A DNA stretch of 54,032 nucleotides from Alphaproteobacteria bacterium (GTDB taxonomy: Bacteria; Myxococcota_A; UBA796; GCA-2862545), in assembly GCA_020632885.1 (NCBI GenBank), contig JACKEQ010000035.1:1-54032 (forward strand), given 5' to 3'. Below, piece after piece: positions 24,401 through 32,644 of the stretch. Below the pieces are notes generated by a model. That model made no database searches. It was not told where the DNA came from and saw only the letters and a program-made list of their open reading frames with translations. The position numbers were made by a program, and so were the translations under genes. The stretch's first letter is position 1; the number at the start of each line of letters is the position of its first letter.

Positions 24401-24770
24401 CGTCGGGGAGCTCGATCTCGGCGTCGAGGGCGTACTCCGCGAGCAGCAGGTTCACGAAGTGGTCGGTGGTCCCGATGGGCGCGCTGCCGAGATCGGCGAG
24501 GGCGTCGCGGGCGATCTCGCGGTCGGACGGAGCGGCGGCCAGGTAGGCGTCGCGGGCGTGCCCGAGGCGCTCGCGGGCGTGGACGTCTCCCGTGGCCGCC
24601 CGAAGCGCCAGGCCTACCCGCTCGACGAGCTCGGCCGCGGCGCGGCGGGTGAAGGTGATGGCGATGATGCGGTCGACCGGGACGCCCGTGGACACGAGCT
24701 CCAGGTAGGCGGTCGCGAGGGCGGTGGTCTTCCCGCAGCCGGCGGCCGCCCGGATCACCTTCAGCGTCAT
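21414..24770 (-). CDS. addA: AddA/RecB-like UvrD helicase with C-terminal nuclease
   Basis: 1118 aa from ATG 24770, which overlaps the stop of the upstream AddB-like gene as ATGA. Superfamily 1 helicase motifs appear in order: Walker A AAGCGKTTAL near the N-terminus, Ia ITFTRRAAAEL, II DEVQDADPDQ, III VGDGRQSIYLFRGG, IV LVNYRSTPGL, V FQAKGLAWDHVAVL and VI LAYVAVTRAR. The C-terminus has a PD-(D/E)XK nuclease: GRVDLL, IVVDFKAGEK and YGPQLDSYRGAL. The pair with AddB should process double-strand DNA ends for recombination and degrade foreign linear DNA. The reading frame stays open far upstream, but that part is the shadow of addB. Confidence 0.93.
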   Translation of the reverse strand: MTLKVIRAAAGCGKTTALATAYLELVSTGVPVDRIIAITFTRRAAAELVERVGLALRAATGDVHARERLGHARDAYLAAAPSDREIARDALADLGSAPIGTTDHFVNLLLAEYALDAEIELPDGRVLPLDVGLVPVPDLSAHLDAAARRILDPPDSEPPPEVETLARYFSLGEILQLVCSTSGLDGMRGLPCSKVLKHLAVQVARLLEPLDLQQLLEVPADTLDAWRGQVELVTLPGAEWTLDPVTRWLASGGAPPDAPLQLVSWARKIDGRRKAGRALKNAFRDASLDFGITDVRVDHVLAALRHPYEDPTHLRLADELRAAVESLRVRVTSDAVESAALQGELPHTHLTRAATRLARKPVLTGRFGALLVDEVQDADPDQLALYEALAAQPDMQSVFVGDGRQSIYLFRGGEPAGLARLSERGTESEPRLVNYRSTPGLVSAHRALFAALDDPMRRQFFAPLEALDQLQHEPALAGNALSPDHHADPRPVWVVKANREQSFRLDDHVLVAFWERLRDAWREPGHAHDSAAVLCPTWGKALHAASLLRKLAADEEAAWVEGGDTWLAAGVGADVGLWLRALLDPSDDVAWLAVWKHPSIGLTDGGLARIRAGVGVEGADGPVGLGRLHALGGLVEPHRQADIEALARATPALQRALERIGRDDTAEVLDELFHALHWRLVVGAGPQGGDELARLEVLLDWIGEQDAAGASVDTLAQMLSADKRVDVPRVRLERRARTITCTTVFQAKGLAWDHVAVLAPGRGGRLQVDPEDTWVDFGDGQERLIGLTFDPEGGLMPFHDPLRRLAHTIHKARFAEEGARLAYVAVTRARRSVTLGVPERVKPDDSRMADAQKLVATAWSRMDHPEIALVPAPPLPATVELPTHQVFPAGDGLPEITPRPRVLHEIAPSAAAARYSREQRDALAEHVRTRVVFQRGFQPGGQDVPPPWATRPSFTPADWGTLAHGWFAAWGFRGEPSDTAVRGYLEHEWGADDPDVRLWLQAVSRGMQGRRGSLWELVTDPASRLFFEYPLLGIGGADDDLLLTGRVDLLVARKEGLIVVDFKAGEKSPTSLDDLVEGASLRTYGPQLDSYRGALERLGHRVLQTSLWFVRTGAQVSW

Positions 24771-27700
24771 CGGCGGGCCTCCCCGGGCAGGGCGCGGAAC
24801 CGGCAGGCGGACGCGTAGGGGCAGTGGTCGTGGGCGTAGGACTTCAGCTTCGGGCAGGTGTCGCCGCGGGGCGAGAGCGGCCAGGAGCCGGCCTCTGCGC
24901 GCTTCACGAGGGACCCGAGCGCCCGACCGAGCAGGTCGAGGGTCTGGTCGTCGAGCAGGTAGCGGTCGCGGGCCGGGAGCATCTGGAGGCGCCCCGCGAC
25001 CTCCTGGGTGGCGCGCAGGTGGTCCCACCCGACCGTCGCCACGCTGGCCCCCGCGAACACCCCGCCCAGGAGGCCCTCCCGGACGGCCTGGCGCAGCACG
25101 AGGGCGTACACGACGAGCTGGGGCTTCTGGAGGTCCAGGAGCTGCTTGAGCCCATCGCGCACGAGCGGTGCGTTGGCGCCGGACTTGTAGTCGCCGACGC
25201 GCAGGAGGGGCTCGTGGGGCACACCGACGACGAGGACGCGGTCGATGGCGCCTCTCGCGGGGACCTCGTGGTCGCCGAGCTTCAGGGTGATGGGGCCGAT
25301 CTGGACCTGCTCGGCGCCGTCCGGGCCGAAGAGCGGGACCTCGACGCTGTCGGACCCGAAGCGGAGCTCGGCGACCGCTGCGAGGAGGGGCTGGGTCAGG
25401 GCGTTCTCGAGGCGCACGAGCTCCTGGACCGCGGCCTTCAGCCTCTCGAAGGCCGACGTCGTCAGGAAGTCGCGCGCCACGCGCTCCCACGCACCCGGGA
25501 GCTGCCCGACCAGCAGCGAGGACGTGGGCATGCCGGGGTCCGGCTGGCCGCGGAGGATGTCGCGGAGCCAGTTGCGCGGACCCCACTGGCCCAGGGGGAC
25601 GAGCCCCGCGGCCTCCCCGGCCCGCCGTAGCGCCGTCTCCGCGCGGTCCATGGCCACGTGGTAGTCGAGGGCGAGCTTCAGGGGCTCGGGGTCGAACCCG
25701 GAGGACGCCGCGAGGGTGCGGCTGCGCGCCCATGCCGCCCAGTGCGTGCTCCAGCGGGCCTCGAGGCCCCGGGTGGCCGCCAGGCGGGCGGGGGAGAGCG
25801 CCCCGAAGCTCGACCGGGCCGCGTCGAAGGCGCCGCCGTTGCTCTGCGCGAGGGCCTCCAGGAAGCGCGCGACCATGGCGTCCTGGTCGCCGGCATGGTT
25901 CCAGCCGCCCGCCGCCACGGCACCCTCCAGGGCGTCGTGCACGGCCTGACCGATCTCCCGGGCGTCCAGCTCGGCCGAGAGCGTGTCGGGCTCGTCGACC
26001 CGTAGCACGTTCCGCACGAAGGCCTGGTACATGCAGTGGGCCAGGGGCTCGAAGAACCGCGTGACGCTGCGCTCGGCGGGCTCGAGGTGCGCCTGCGGCA
26101 CGTCGGCGTCGACCCCGAGCAGGGGCTCGATCCAGGCGGGCGGGCTCACCCTGGACGCGAGGAGGTGCGCCAGCGTGTCGCGGCCGGGGATGGAGGTCGC
26201 GAGGGGCGGGCTGCCCACGGGCCCCCGACCGGCGCGGTACCACTCCGCGGTGGCCTGGATGGCGAGGCGTCCCAGCGCGTCCTGGGTGGGCGCGGGACCG
26301 GGGCCGGCGACCTGGAGCCGCGAGAGGGCGCGGACCTCGGGCAGGTCGGCGTCGAGTCCGTAGGGGGCGAGACCCGCGGGCTCCAGGCGGAGGTCGAGCT
26401 GCACGGGTGGGACGACGGCGCGGCCCATGGTGTCGTGCTGGCAGACGAGCGCGGTGGACGACCCGGCCCGCGCACACGCGGTCTGGAGCTGCTCGAGGCG
26501 GAAGCGCACCCGGGCGCGCGCGTCGAGCTGCCCGAGGGCCGTGAGGTGTACGTCGGAGAGCAGGGGGTCCGGGCGGGGCCGGGCGGCGACCCCCTGGTCG
26601 TGCACGTCGCAGAGCACGAGCACGTCGCAGGGCCGGCCGTCGTAGTCCTCGTAGGCCACGATCTCCACGCCCTGGGCGCACTCGGCGCGCGCCACGGAGC
26701 CCACGAGCACCTGCAGGACGTCGGTGCGGGTGGCGGGTCGGTCGGCTCCGTTGCGGAGGGCGCCGAGGATGCGCAGCGCACCGGGGTCGTCCCGCGTGCG
26801 CACCTTGCAGGCGAGCAGGAACCTGCGGAGGGCGCCCAGGGTGCCGGAGGGGGCGAGGGGAGGCGGGAGGTCGGGGTCCTGGTCGCCGATGAGGCTCGTG
26901 ATCAGGGCGTCGAACTCGCCCCAGTCGGCCTCCTCCTCGGGTGCGTCGGTGCCGAAGATCTCCCGGAACTCCACGCCGCGGATGGACGCCTCGAGCACGC
27001 CGAGCCGGGCCAGGAACCGCGCCATCCGAGCGGGCGTGCGGGGCTCGTCGTCGCGCTCCATCAGGGCCTTCGCCTCTTCGGTCCAGCGGGAGAGCGGCGC
27101 GTCCAGGTGGCGGCAGCGCTTGATGGCCCGGGTGAGGTCGCGCGGGGAGAGCCAGGTACGCTCGGGGTGGGGGTCGCCGAGGGCGGTGAGCTGCTCGGTG
27201 AGCCAGGTCTCGGCCGGCGGTGGGAGACGGCGGGCGATCAGGGGGTGCCGCAGCACCTCGTGGAGATCGGTGGCGCGGATGTTGGGGTTCGCCGAGCCCG
27301 CGAACCACGGCACGCAGCGGCGGATGACGGACGCCAGCCCGTGGCGCTCGAGGCGCGAGGCCCCGCGCCAGGCGCTGGGCACCCCGTTGCGCAGGAGGGC
27401 CCGATGGACACGGGCGGCGGTGGCGGCGTGCTGGACCAGGATCAGCGCGCCGTTCGGGCTCCCGGACGCGAGGAGGGCGGCCTGGCGGGCCTCCGCGACA
27501 GGGTCGGCGAGCACGAGGGCGCGGTCGGGCATCCGGGTGGCGGCGGGCACGGGGGCCGCGGGCTGCTGCGTGAGAGCCTCGGTGACGGCGCGGGTCCAGG
27601 GGTCCAGCGGCACGTCGAACCCGATGGCCACCACGCGCGACCAGCCCAGCGACGCGGTGAGGTGGGGTCCGTGGGCCCGGGCGAGCTCGAGCAGCCGGAT

Positions 27701-28096
27701 CTCCTCTGGGGTGTCGACGGCCCAGGTCGTGTCGGCGAGCTGGGCGAGCCACGCGGGGGCCCGGACGGCGGGATCGGCGGCGCGGGTGCGGCGGAGCTCC
27801 TGGGTGCGCTGCCTGGCGAGGGCCACGAGGCCGGGGCGGTCGCGGAGTCGGCGGGCGAACGGGACGTCCGGCAGGGTGTCGTCGCTCTCCGGGGGCGCGT
27901 CGAGCCGCGGGCCACCGAGCTGGGCGGCGAGCATACGCGGGGTGGCGACGTCGAAGCCCGTGAGCCCACGGCGCCTCGCGGCCCACGAGCGCACGGTGGC
28001 CAGGGTGGCGTCGGTGCGGCAGAGCACGAGGATGGGGCGGGCGAGGGTCTTGGGCGGGCGGACACGATCGTCGAGCCACGCGTCGACGGAGGACAT
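24767..28096 (-). CDS. addB: AddB-like nuclease subunit with Fe-S cysteines
   Basis: 1109 aa from ATG 28096. A GTG at 28105 has a better-spaced GGGGAG and is an alternative start. The N-terminal half has a degenerate helicase fold: ILVLCRTDATLATV stands where a Walker A would be, with no GKT. A later VEIVAYEDYDGRPCDVLVL matches the AddB core. The C-terminal part has the PD-(D/E)XK elements DRVLVVG, LRVGDYKSG and QLVVYALVLRQ. Four Cys suit the 4Fe-4S staple of AddB nucleases: one in PLAHCMYQAF and three at the end in DTCPKLKSYAHDHCPYASAC. It is cotranscribed with addA (ATGA). The call rests on motif order and gene pairing. Confidence 0.85.
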   Translation of the reverse strand: MSSVDAWLDDRVRPPKTLARPILVLCRTDATLATVRSWAARRRGLTGFDVATPRMLAAQLGGPRLDAPPESDDTLPDVPFARRLRDRPGLVALARQRTQELRRTRAADPAVRAPAWLAQLADTTWAVDTPEEIRLLELARAHGPHLTASLGWSRVVAIGFDVPLDPWTRAVTEALTQQPAAPVPAATRMPDRALVLADPVAEARQAALLASGSPNGALILVQHAATAARVHRALLRNGVPSAWRGASRLERHGLASVIRRCVPWFAGSANPNIRATDLHEVLRHPLIARRLPPPAETWLTEQLTALGDPHPERTWLSPRDLTRAIKRCRHLDAPLSRWTEEAKALMERDDEPRTPARMARFLARLGVLEASIRGVEFREIFGTDAPEEEADWGEFDALITSLIGDQDPDLPPPLAPSGTLGALRRFLLACKVRTRDDPGALRILGALRNGADRPATRTDVLQVLVGSVARAECAQGVEIVAYEDYDGRPCDVLVLCDVHDQGVAARPRPDPLLSDVHLTALGQLDARARVRFRLEQLQTACARAGSSTALVCQHDTMGRAVVPPVQLDLRLEPAGLAPYGLDADLPEVRALSRLQVAGPGPAPTQDALGRLAIQATAEWYRAGRGPVGSPPLATSIPGRDTLAHLLASRVSPPAWIEPLLGVDADVPQAHLEPAERSVTRFFEPLAHCMYQAFVRNVLRVDEPDTLSAELDAREIGQAVHDALEGAVAAGGWNHAGDQDAMVARFLEALAQSNGGAFDAARSSFGALSPARLAATRGLEARWSTHWAAWARSRTLAASSGFDPEPLKLALDYHVAMDRAETALRRAGEAAGLVPLGQWGPRNWLRDILRGQPDPGMPTSSLLVGQLPGAWERVARDFLTTSAFERLKAAVQELVRLENALTQPLLAAVAELRFGSDSVEVPLFGPDGAEQVQIGPITLKLGDHEVPARGAIDRVLVVGVPHEPLLRVGDYKSGANAPLVRDGLKQLLDLQKPQLVVYALVLRQAVREGLLGGVFAGASVATVGWDHLRATQEVAGRLQMLPARDRYLLDDQTLDLLGRALGSLVKRAEAGSWPLSPRGDTCPKLKSYAHDHCPYASACRFRALPGEARR

Positions 28097-28167
28097 CCGA
28101 TGCACGTATCTCCCCGGAAGAGCGTGCGGGCCGGAGGGGTCGGTTAGGCACCCCACCTGGAGGACGC

Positions 28168-28755
28168 ATGAGGATCCTGGTCGCGCTGGGTCTGCTGCTC
28201 GGGGGCACCGCCTGGGCGGGCCCGTACAAGGTCCTGCGGATGCCGCTCACGCCGAGCGATCACCGCGAGGAGTTCCACGCGCTCATCAAGAAGAAGGAGG
28301 CGGGCAGCGTGCAGTGGACGTCCGACTCCGCAGGCTTCGAGTGCATCGGCAAGGGCGACTTCGTGGAGGTCTGGGTGCGCAAGGCCACCTGGCCGGGCGT
28401 CGTCCCGGAGGCCATCCAGTGCGCCAGCGAGCTCGGTGTGGTGAAGGCGAAGGTGGACCTGTACGACGAGGTCCTCAAGACCATGTTCGTGGGCGACGGC
28501 AGCCTCGTGCTGGCCCGTGCGCGCGGCGAGTCCTCGGAGTTCCGGGGCGACCCGCCGCGCAAGGACGTCGGCATCCAGCAGGGCAACACCGAGGCCACGG
28601 GCATCCACTGCAAGATCGAGCCGGGCCCCATCCTCGTCGTCCGCGCCAAGGACTCCACGGAGGATGTCGCCACGAGCTGCACGCTCCGGACGTCCTCCGG
28701 GGGCACGTTCTCCTTCCCGGTCGTGCTGCGCACCGCCCTGCGCGAGACCCCCTGA
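28168..28755 (+). CDS. Secreted protein, unknown
   Basis: 195 aa; ATG preceded by GGAGG at ideal spacing. Signal peptide MRILVALGLLLGGTAWAG, with cleavage after AWA, so it is periplasmic or exported. The mature part (about 177 aa) has four Cys and short beta strands (DFVEVWVRK, LVVRAKDS, FSFPVVLRT). No family recognised. It is divergent from addB across about 70 bp and ends one base before the convergent LysM lipoprotein gene. Confidence 0.8.
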   Translation: MRILVALGLLLGGTAWAGPYKVLRMPLTPSDHREEFHALIKKKEAGSVQWTSDSAGFECIGKGDFVEVWVRKATWPGVVPEAIQCASELGVVKAKVDLYDEVLKTMFVGDGSLVLARARGESSEFRGDPPRKDVGIQQGNTEATGIHCKIEPGPILVVRAKDSTEDVATSCTLRTSSGGTFSFPVVLRTALRETP

Positions 28756-28756
28756 G

Positions 28757-29419
28757 CTACTGGAGGCGCAGGGGGTAGACGAAGGAGTCACCGTCGGGCC
28801 GGGCGTGCGCGGGGAACTCCGCGAACTGCAGCGCCTCGACCAGGCAGTCCGCATGGGCGGCGCTCCAGTCGTGCCCGCCGCGCACCGTCACGCTGTCGAC
28901 GACCCCGTCGCAGCCGACCGCGATCTCGAGGTTCAGCGGGCCCGACGGGGGCGGGAGGTCGACGAGGCACGAGCCGACGTTCGGCAGGAACGCGTTCATC
29001 GCGGCGGACGTGCCCTCGTGGGTGAGCCCCTGGGCGATGGCGAAGCCCTGGTCGCCCTCGACGTCGGTGGGGCCCGCGAGGCACTTCTTGGGCCGGGGCT
29101 TCTTCAGGCGGGGCACGGTCGGGCCGCCGGGCTCGTCCTCGGGCGTGTCGTCCCCCTGGGAGGTGCCCGAGGCCGTCCTGGGACGCCGGGGGCGCGGGCC
29201 CGCCGAAGCGACGGGCGCCTCGCCGCCCTCGATGCGCAGCACCTGGCCGACCTCGATGAGGTCGGAGGTGAGCCCGTTCCACCGCTTCAGGTCGGCGACG
29301 GTGACGCCGTTGGCCTTGGCGAGCTCTCCGAGGGTGTCGCCGCGCACCACCTCCACCGTGCGGACCTCCGGCTCGGGCGGAGGGTCGGGGGTGCAGGCGA
29401 GGAGCAACAGGGCGAGCAT
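28757..29419 (-). CDS. LysM-domain lipoprotein
   Basis: 220 aa. A short type II signal MLALLLLACT puts the lipidated Cys at position 9. Residues about 20-63 form a LysM domain (VVRGDTLGELAKANGVTVADLKRWNGL, later VGQVLRIEGG, here given in two pieces of one motif), which binds peptidoglycan or other N-acetylglucosamine polymers. A basic Pro/Arg linker follows, then a C-terminal domain with LNLEIAVGCDGVVDSV and DCLVEALQFAEFP. This resembles the TonB-C/AgmX-like tail common in myxobacteria, where a residual VGCDG...V strand and a paired Cys occur. It is likely an envelope protein that ties a membrane to the wall. Confidence 0.85.
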   Translation of the reverse strand: MLALLLLACTPDPPPEPEVRTVEVVRGDTLGELAKANGVTVADLKRWNGLTSDLIEVGQVLRIEGGEAPVASAGPRPRRPRTASGTSQGDDTPEDEPGGPTVPRLKKPRPKKCLAGPTDVEGDQGFAIAQGLTHEGTSAAMNAFLPNVGSCLVDLPPPSGPLNLEIAVGCDGVVDSVTVRGGHDWSAAHADCLVEALQFAEFPAHARPDGDSFVYPLRLQ

Positions 29420-29472
29420 CGACTCCCGGTATCCGACGCGCTATCCGCGCGCTGGCGGAGGGCTTTCAGACG

Positions 29473-30582
29473 ATGCTGTTCCTGACGATGCTCCTGGGGT
29501 GCGAGGTGGCCCCGCGGTTCGTGCACGAGGCGTCCGAGGTCGACGCGTACCTGGTGCGCGGCGCCATCGCGAGCGCCTGTGTGGCCCTCGACAACCGGCA
29601 GGACGACAGCCTGCGCACCTACACGACCCAGGAGCTCGTGAAGCTCACGACGAACCCCACGGCGTCCCGCTGCCTGTGCGCCGCCGTGTACCGGCCGGAG
29701 GAGCACCGCATGGACCCCGCGGTGATGAAGGGCCTGGTGCGCTCCCAGCGCGACGATCTGGCGCTGTGTGCGGCGAAGGCCCTCGAGGACGCCGAGGTCC
29801 CGGACCGCCCCGCCGTGGCGACGGCCATCGGCAACCTCGACGCGCCAAAGGGCTACGAGGCGCTCGGTGCCATCGCGGCGGCGGACGGACCCATGGACCT
29901 GCGGCTCGCCGCGACCCGCGCCCTCCGCCTCGGCACGGGCACGAAGAGCACGCTCATGGGCATCCTCGATCACGAGGACCCCGCGCTGCGCACGGCCGCC
30001 GCCGAAGCGCTCACGGGCCGTCGGGACGACGAGATCGCCACGCGGGCCAAGCGGCTGCTGGACGAGGACCCGTCGGTGGAGGTGCGCGCCGCGGCCCTCG
30101 GCATGCTCGTGGGCGCGGACGAGCGGGGCTCCCAGCGGGCCGTGTGCAAGGTGCTGATGGAGGACACCGACGCCACGATGCGCGCCGGGGCCGCCCGTGC
30201 CTTCCACGGGAGCCGCGAGCGGGGGGCCATCGACTGCCTGAAGCGCCGGCTCCTCGACGACGAGCAGGACCCCGCGGTGCGCACGGCCGCCATGGACGCG
30301 CTGGGTGCGAGCCCCGACGACCGGGCCGCGAAGACGCTCTGCGAGCTGATCGGCCCGATGATGAAGCTCTACGTGAAGGACTCGATCGCCGAGGCCACCC
30401 CCGGCGTCGACATCGCCAAGCACCAGAACGACCGCGACCACGAGCAGAGCTACGCGTGCGTCGAGGCCGCGCTGCGCACGCCCGGACTGTCCTGCTACGC
30501 GAAGAACCACCTCGGGAAGTGGATGAACGACCTCGGCGGGAAGGCGTCGCGCCCCTGGTGCCCGGGCATGGAGCGGAGGTGA
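29473..30582 (+). CDS. HEAT-repeat lipoprotein
   Basis: 369 aa. MLFLTMLLGCEV is a short lipoprotein signal (LLGC, Cys10). From about residue 90 to 300 there are six or seven HEAT/PBS-like helical pairs, for example ALRTAAAEALTG, VEVRAAALGMLVGAD, ATMRAGAARAFHG and PAVRTAAMDALGA, each about 30 residues apart. Such solenoids bind proteins. Cys pairs (RCLCAAV, SYACVEAAL, LSCYAKN) suit an oxidising location. It is divergent from the LysM gene (53 bp) and stands alone. The specific role is unknown. Confidence 0.85.
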   Translation: MLFLTMLLGCEVAPRFVHEASEVDAYLVRGAIASACVALDNRQDDSLRTYTTQELVKLTTNPTASRCLCAAVYRPEEHRMDPAVMKGLVRSQRDDLALCAAKALEDAEVPDRPAVATAIGNLDAPKGYEALGAIAAADGPMDLRLAATRALRLGTGTKSTLMGILDHEDPALRTAAAEALTGRRDDEIATRAKRLLDEDPSVEVRAAALGMLVGADERGSQRAVCKVLMEDTDATMRAGAARAFHGSRERGAIDCLKRRLLDDEQDPAVRTAAMDALGASPDDRAAKTLCELIGPMMKLYVKDSIAEATPGVDIAKHQNDRDHEQSYACVEAALRTPGLSCYAKNHLGKWMNDLGGKASRPWCPGMERR

Positions 30583-30610
30583 CCGTTAGAGGGTGCGACC
30601 GGAGGTGACC

Positions 30611-31051
30611 ATGCCCCAGAGTCTCGTGAGTGTGCTCGAGGACCCCACGCGTCGGAAGGCCGTGATCGCCGACACCGTGACGCTGATCGAGTCGGAGGTG
30701 GCCAGCAAGTCCGGCCTCCGCGGCGCGGCGATCAAGGCGGGGTTCAAGGCGTTCACCAAGATCCAGCCCGGCATCGTGAAGGCGGCGGTCTCCAAGCTCC
30801 TCCCGCACTTCGCTCCGGCGGTCGACCCCCACTACGCCAAGGCCGCCGAGTCCGGTGACCCGCGCGGGTACTTCACGCGCAACGCGGACACCATCGCGGA
30901 GTCGCTCCTGGCCGTCACCGACGAGAAGGCCCAGGGCGCCGAGAACAACGTGATGAAGAAGATCTACTCGGGCCTGCGCCCGCAGGCGAAGCAGCACACG
31001 GCGGCCGCGATGCCCGGTCTGGCGGACCTGATCCAGCGCCACGTGGCCTGA
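30611..31051 (+). CDS. Small conserved protein, DUF6918-like
   Basis: 146 aa from ATG 30611 with GGAGG 5 nt upstream; an in-frame GTG at 30593 is less likely. The sequence is all-helical: LEDPTRRKAVIADTVTLIE, SEVASKSGLRGAAIKAGFKA, FTKIQPGIVKAAVSKLLPHF. It resembles a family of about 140-residue proteins of unknown function (DUF6918) seen mostly in actinobacteria; this is from memory of the motif VxDxxxLIxxEVxxKSGLxGxAxKxxYK. The stop overlaps the next ATG (TGATG), so it is coupled to the SirB1-like gene. Confidence 0.75.
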   Translation: MPQSLVSVLEDPTRRKAVIADTVTLIESEVASKSGLRGAAIKAGFKAFTKIQPGIVKAAVSKLLPHFAPAVDPHYAKAAESGDPRGYFTRNADTIAESLLAVTDEKAQGAENNVMKKIYSGLRPQAKQHTAAAMPGLADLIQRHVA

Positions 31052-31833
31052 TGTCCGCGCCGGTCGGACTGGACCGGGTGCTCGCCCGCATCGCGGTCGA
31101 AGAGGCCGCGGCGCGCGGGGAGCAGGTGGACGAGGACGCTCTCGTCACCGAGCTCGACCGGCTGGCCCGCGGCGTCCGGATGCCTCCGACCTGCCCGATC
31201 CACCAGGCCGTCGCCCGCATCAACCTGCACCTGTTCGACAGCTGCGGGTTCGGTCCCGCCACCGACGACTACGGGCACCCCTCGGCCAGCCTGCTCGACC
31301 AGGTGCTCGCCCGGAAGCGCGGCCTGCCGATCGTGCTCTGCCTCGTGTACATGGAGGTCGGACGCCGCTGCGGCGTGGAGCTCGACGGCGTGGGCTTCCC
31401 CGGGCACTTCCTCGTGAGCCCGCGCCGCGCGGAGCCGCGCTTCTTCCTCGACCCCTACCACCAGGGCCGCGTGCTCGACGTCGATCGGCTGCACGATCAG
31501 CTCGCCCGCCTGCGGCGTCGCCGGGTGCGGGCCGACGAGCTGGAGTCGGCGCTCCAGCCGGTGGGCGAGGAGCACATCCGGATCCGGCTCGACAACAACC
31601 TGAAGGGCGCCTACCTCCGGGAGGACGACATCGACGGCGCGATCCGGGCGTCTGCGCGGATCCTGGCCGTGTCTCCCCACCTGCAGGGGGAGCAGCGCGA
31701 CCTCGCGCTCATGCGGGTGCACCAGGGCCGCCGCGACGAGGCGATCGCGGGCCTGGACGCCTACCTGGCCGCGTGGCCGGACGCTCGCGAGGCCGACGAC
31801 CTGCGCGCGCTGAGGGACGAGCTGGCCGGCTGA
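31051..31833 (+). CDS. SirB1-family transglutaminase-like/TPR protein
   Basis: 260 aa. The family core is clear: YGHPSASLLDQVLARKRGLP, then IVLCLVYMEVGRRCG, VGFPGHFLVSPR and FFLDPYHQGRVLD. The last 90 residues are a tetratricopeptide-like helical region (YLREDDIDGAIRASARILAV, later AIAGLDAYLAAWPDA). In SirB1 proteins the transglutaminase fold is usually thought to lack peptidase activity, and the function is poorly known. It is coupled to the preceding small gene and converges with a membrane-protein gene after 12 bp. Confidence 0.88.
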   Translation: MSAPVGLDRVLARIAVEEAAARGEQVDEDALVTELDRLARGVRMPPTCPIHQAVARINLHLFDSCGFGPATDDYGHPSASLLDQVLARKRGLPIVLCLVYMEVGRRCGVELDGVGFPGHFLVSPRRAEPRFFLDPYHQGRVLDVDRLHDQLARLRRRRVRADELESALQPVGEEHIRIRLDNNLKGAYLREDDIDGAIRASARILAVSPHLQGEQRDLALMRVHQGRRDEAIAGLDAYLAAWPDAREADDLRALRDELAG

Positions 31834-31845
31834 CCGGCCGTCGGG

Positions 31846-32448
31846 TCAGAGCAGCCAGCCCAGGAAGATCGTGACCAGCAGGGTCTGGAAGGCGGCCCCG
31901 AGGGCCAGCGCCTTGAGCGGCGTGCGCGCGAAGCTGGCGAGCATCATCCCGATCAGGGAGGACTCGACGGCGTTCATGGCGGTGAACGACAGGGCCTCGC
32001 CGATCGGCATGGCCGTGATCGGCGCGAGGGCGGAGAACAGCTCGTGGGCTCCGAACCAGACGGCCAGCGAGCCGAAGGTGGCCGCCAGCACGGGATCGCG
32101 CGGCGCACGCTTGCTGAGCACGACGTCGGGCTTGATCGCGGCCACCATCGTGGCCGTGAGCAGGGCCACGGGGACGAACGTGATCGTGTTGAGCACGAGG
32201 TTGCCCAGGAACATCGCGTGGAGCCCGAGGGCGGACGCGACGAGCGGGAGCACGATGTAGCAGAGCCCGTACACGGCAGCGAGCCACGTGATCACCGCGC
32301 TCGCCAGGGCCTTCGCGGGCACCTGACGGGGCTGGGTGGTCTGCGTGTACGTGTGGATGAGGGGCTCGTCGAAGTCCAGGTCGTCGTACAGCGGACGACT
32401 CTCGATCGTCCGTGTGCGTACCCTGTGCGCCTCGGCCAGCTCCGACAT
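31846..32448 (-). CDS. Multi-pass membrane protein, unknown
   Basis: 200 aa from ATG 32448; an in-frame ATG 27 bp upstream is possible but lacks a ribosome site. The first 50 residues are polar (TRTIESRPLYDDLDFDEP), then four or five hydrophobic helices: ASAVITWLAAVYGLCYIVLP, MFLGNLVLNTITFVPVALL, PVLAATFGSLAVWFGAHELF, AMNAVESSLIGMMLASF and ALALGAAFQTLLVTIFLGWL. No family motif seen. An inner-membrane protein, cytoplasmic N-terminus likely. Confidence 0.75.
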   Translation of the reverse strand: MSELAEAHRVRTRTIESRPLYDDLDFDEPLIHTYTQTTQPRQVPAKALASAVITWLAAVYGLCYIVLPLVASALGLHAMFLGNLVLNTITFVPVALLTATMVAAIKPDVVLSKRAPRDPVLAATFGSLAVWFGAHELFSALAPITAMPIGEALSFTAMNAVESSLIGMMLASFARTPLKALALGAAFQTLLVTIFLGWLL

Positions 32449-32627
32449 GTCCACTCCACCACGCCCTGGGTTCACCTTACCGGGCTCGACTGCCCGGACG
32501 CGTGTCGGCGATTGTCAATTCCCCCGGACCCGGAGGCCCTGGGAGAGACATCGGCCGCACATCGCGGTTCCTGAACGCAGGAACGCCGGAACCCTTACGG
32601 ATCCCGGCGACGTGTTGGGGGAGACCT
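32449..32627. other. Intergenic stretch between two membrane-protein genes
   Basis: It is AT-richer around 32510-32520, where the minus strand has TTGACA (32518-32513), but no -10 at normal spacing follows. Nothing else coding or structured was seen. Confidence 0.4.
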
Positions 32628-32644
32628 GAGGGCGATCAGCCCTC
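32628..32644 (-). terminator. Hairpin at the 3' end of the small membrane-protein gene
   Basis: GAGGGC-GATCA-GCCCTC is a perfect 6-bp stem whose loop holds the TGA stop of the 32636-32941 gene. No T tract follows on the minus strand, so a Rho-independent role is uncertain. Confidence 0.35.

Noticed and set aside
24771..28250. Possible 2278-residue AddA with a long N-terminal extension
   Set aside because: The extension is Arg/Pro-rich shadow of addB; the Walker A and ATGA overlap set the start at 24770.
32513..32518. TTGACA as promoter of the 31846-32448 gene
   Set aside because: No -10-like hexamer at 15-19 bp; the downstream AT-rich part is more than 25 bp away.
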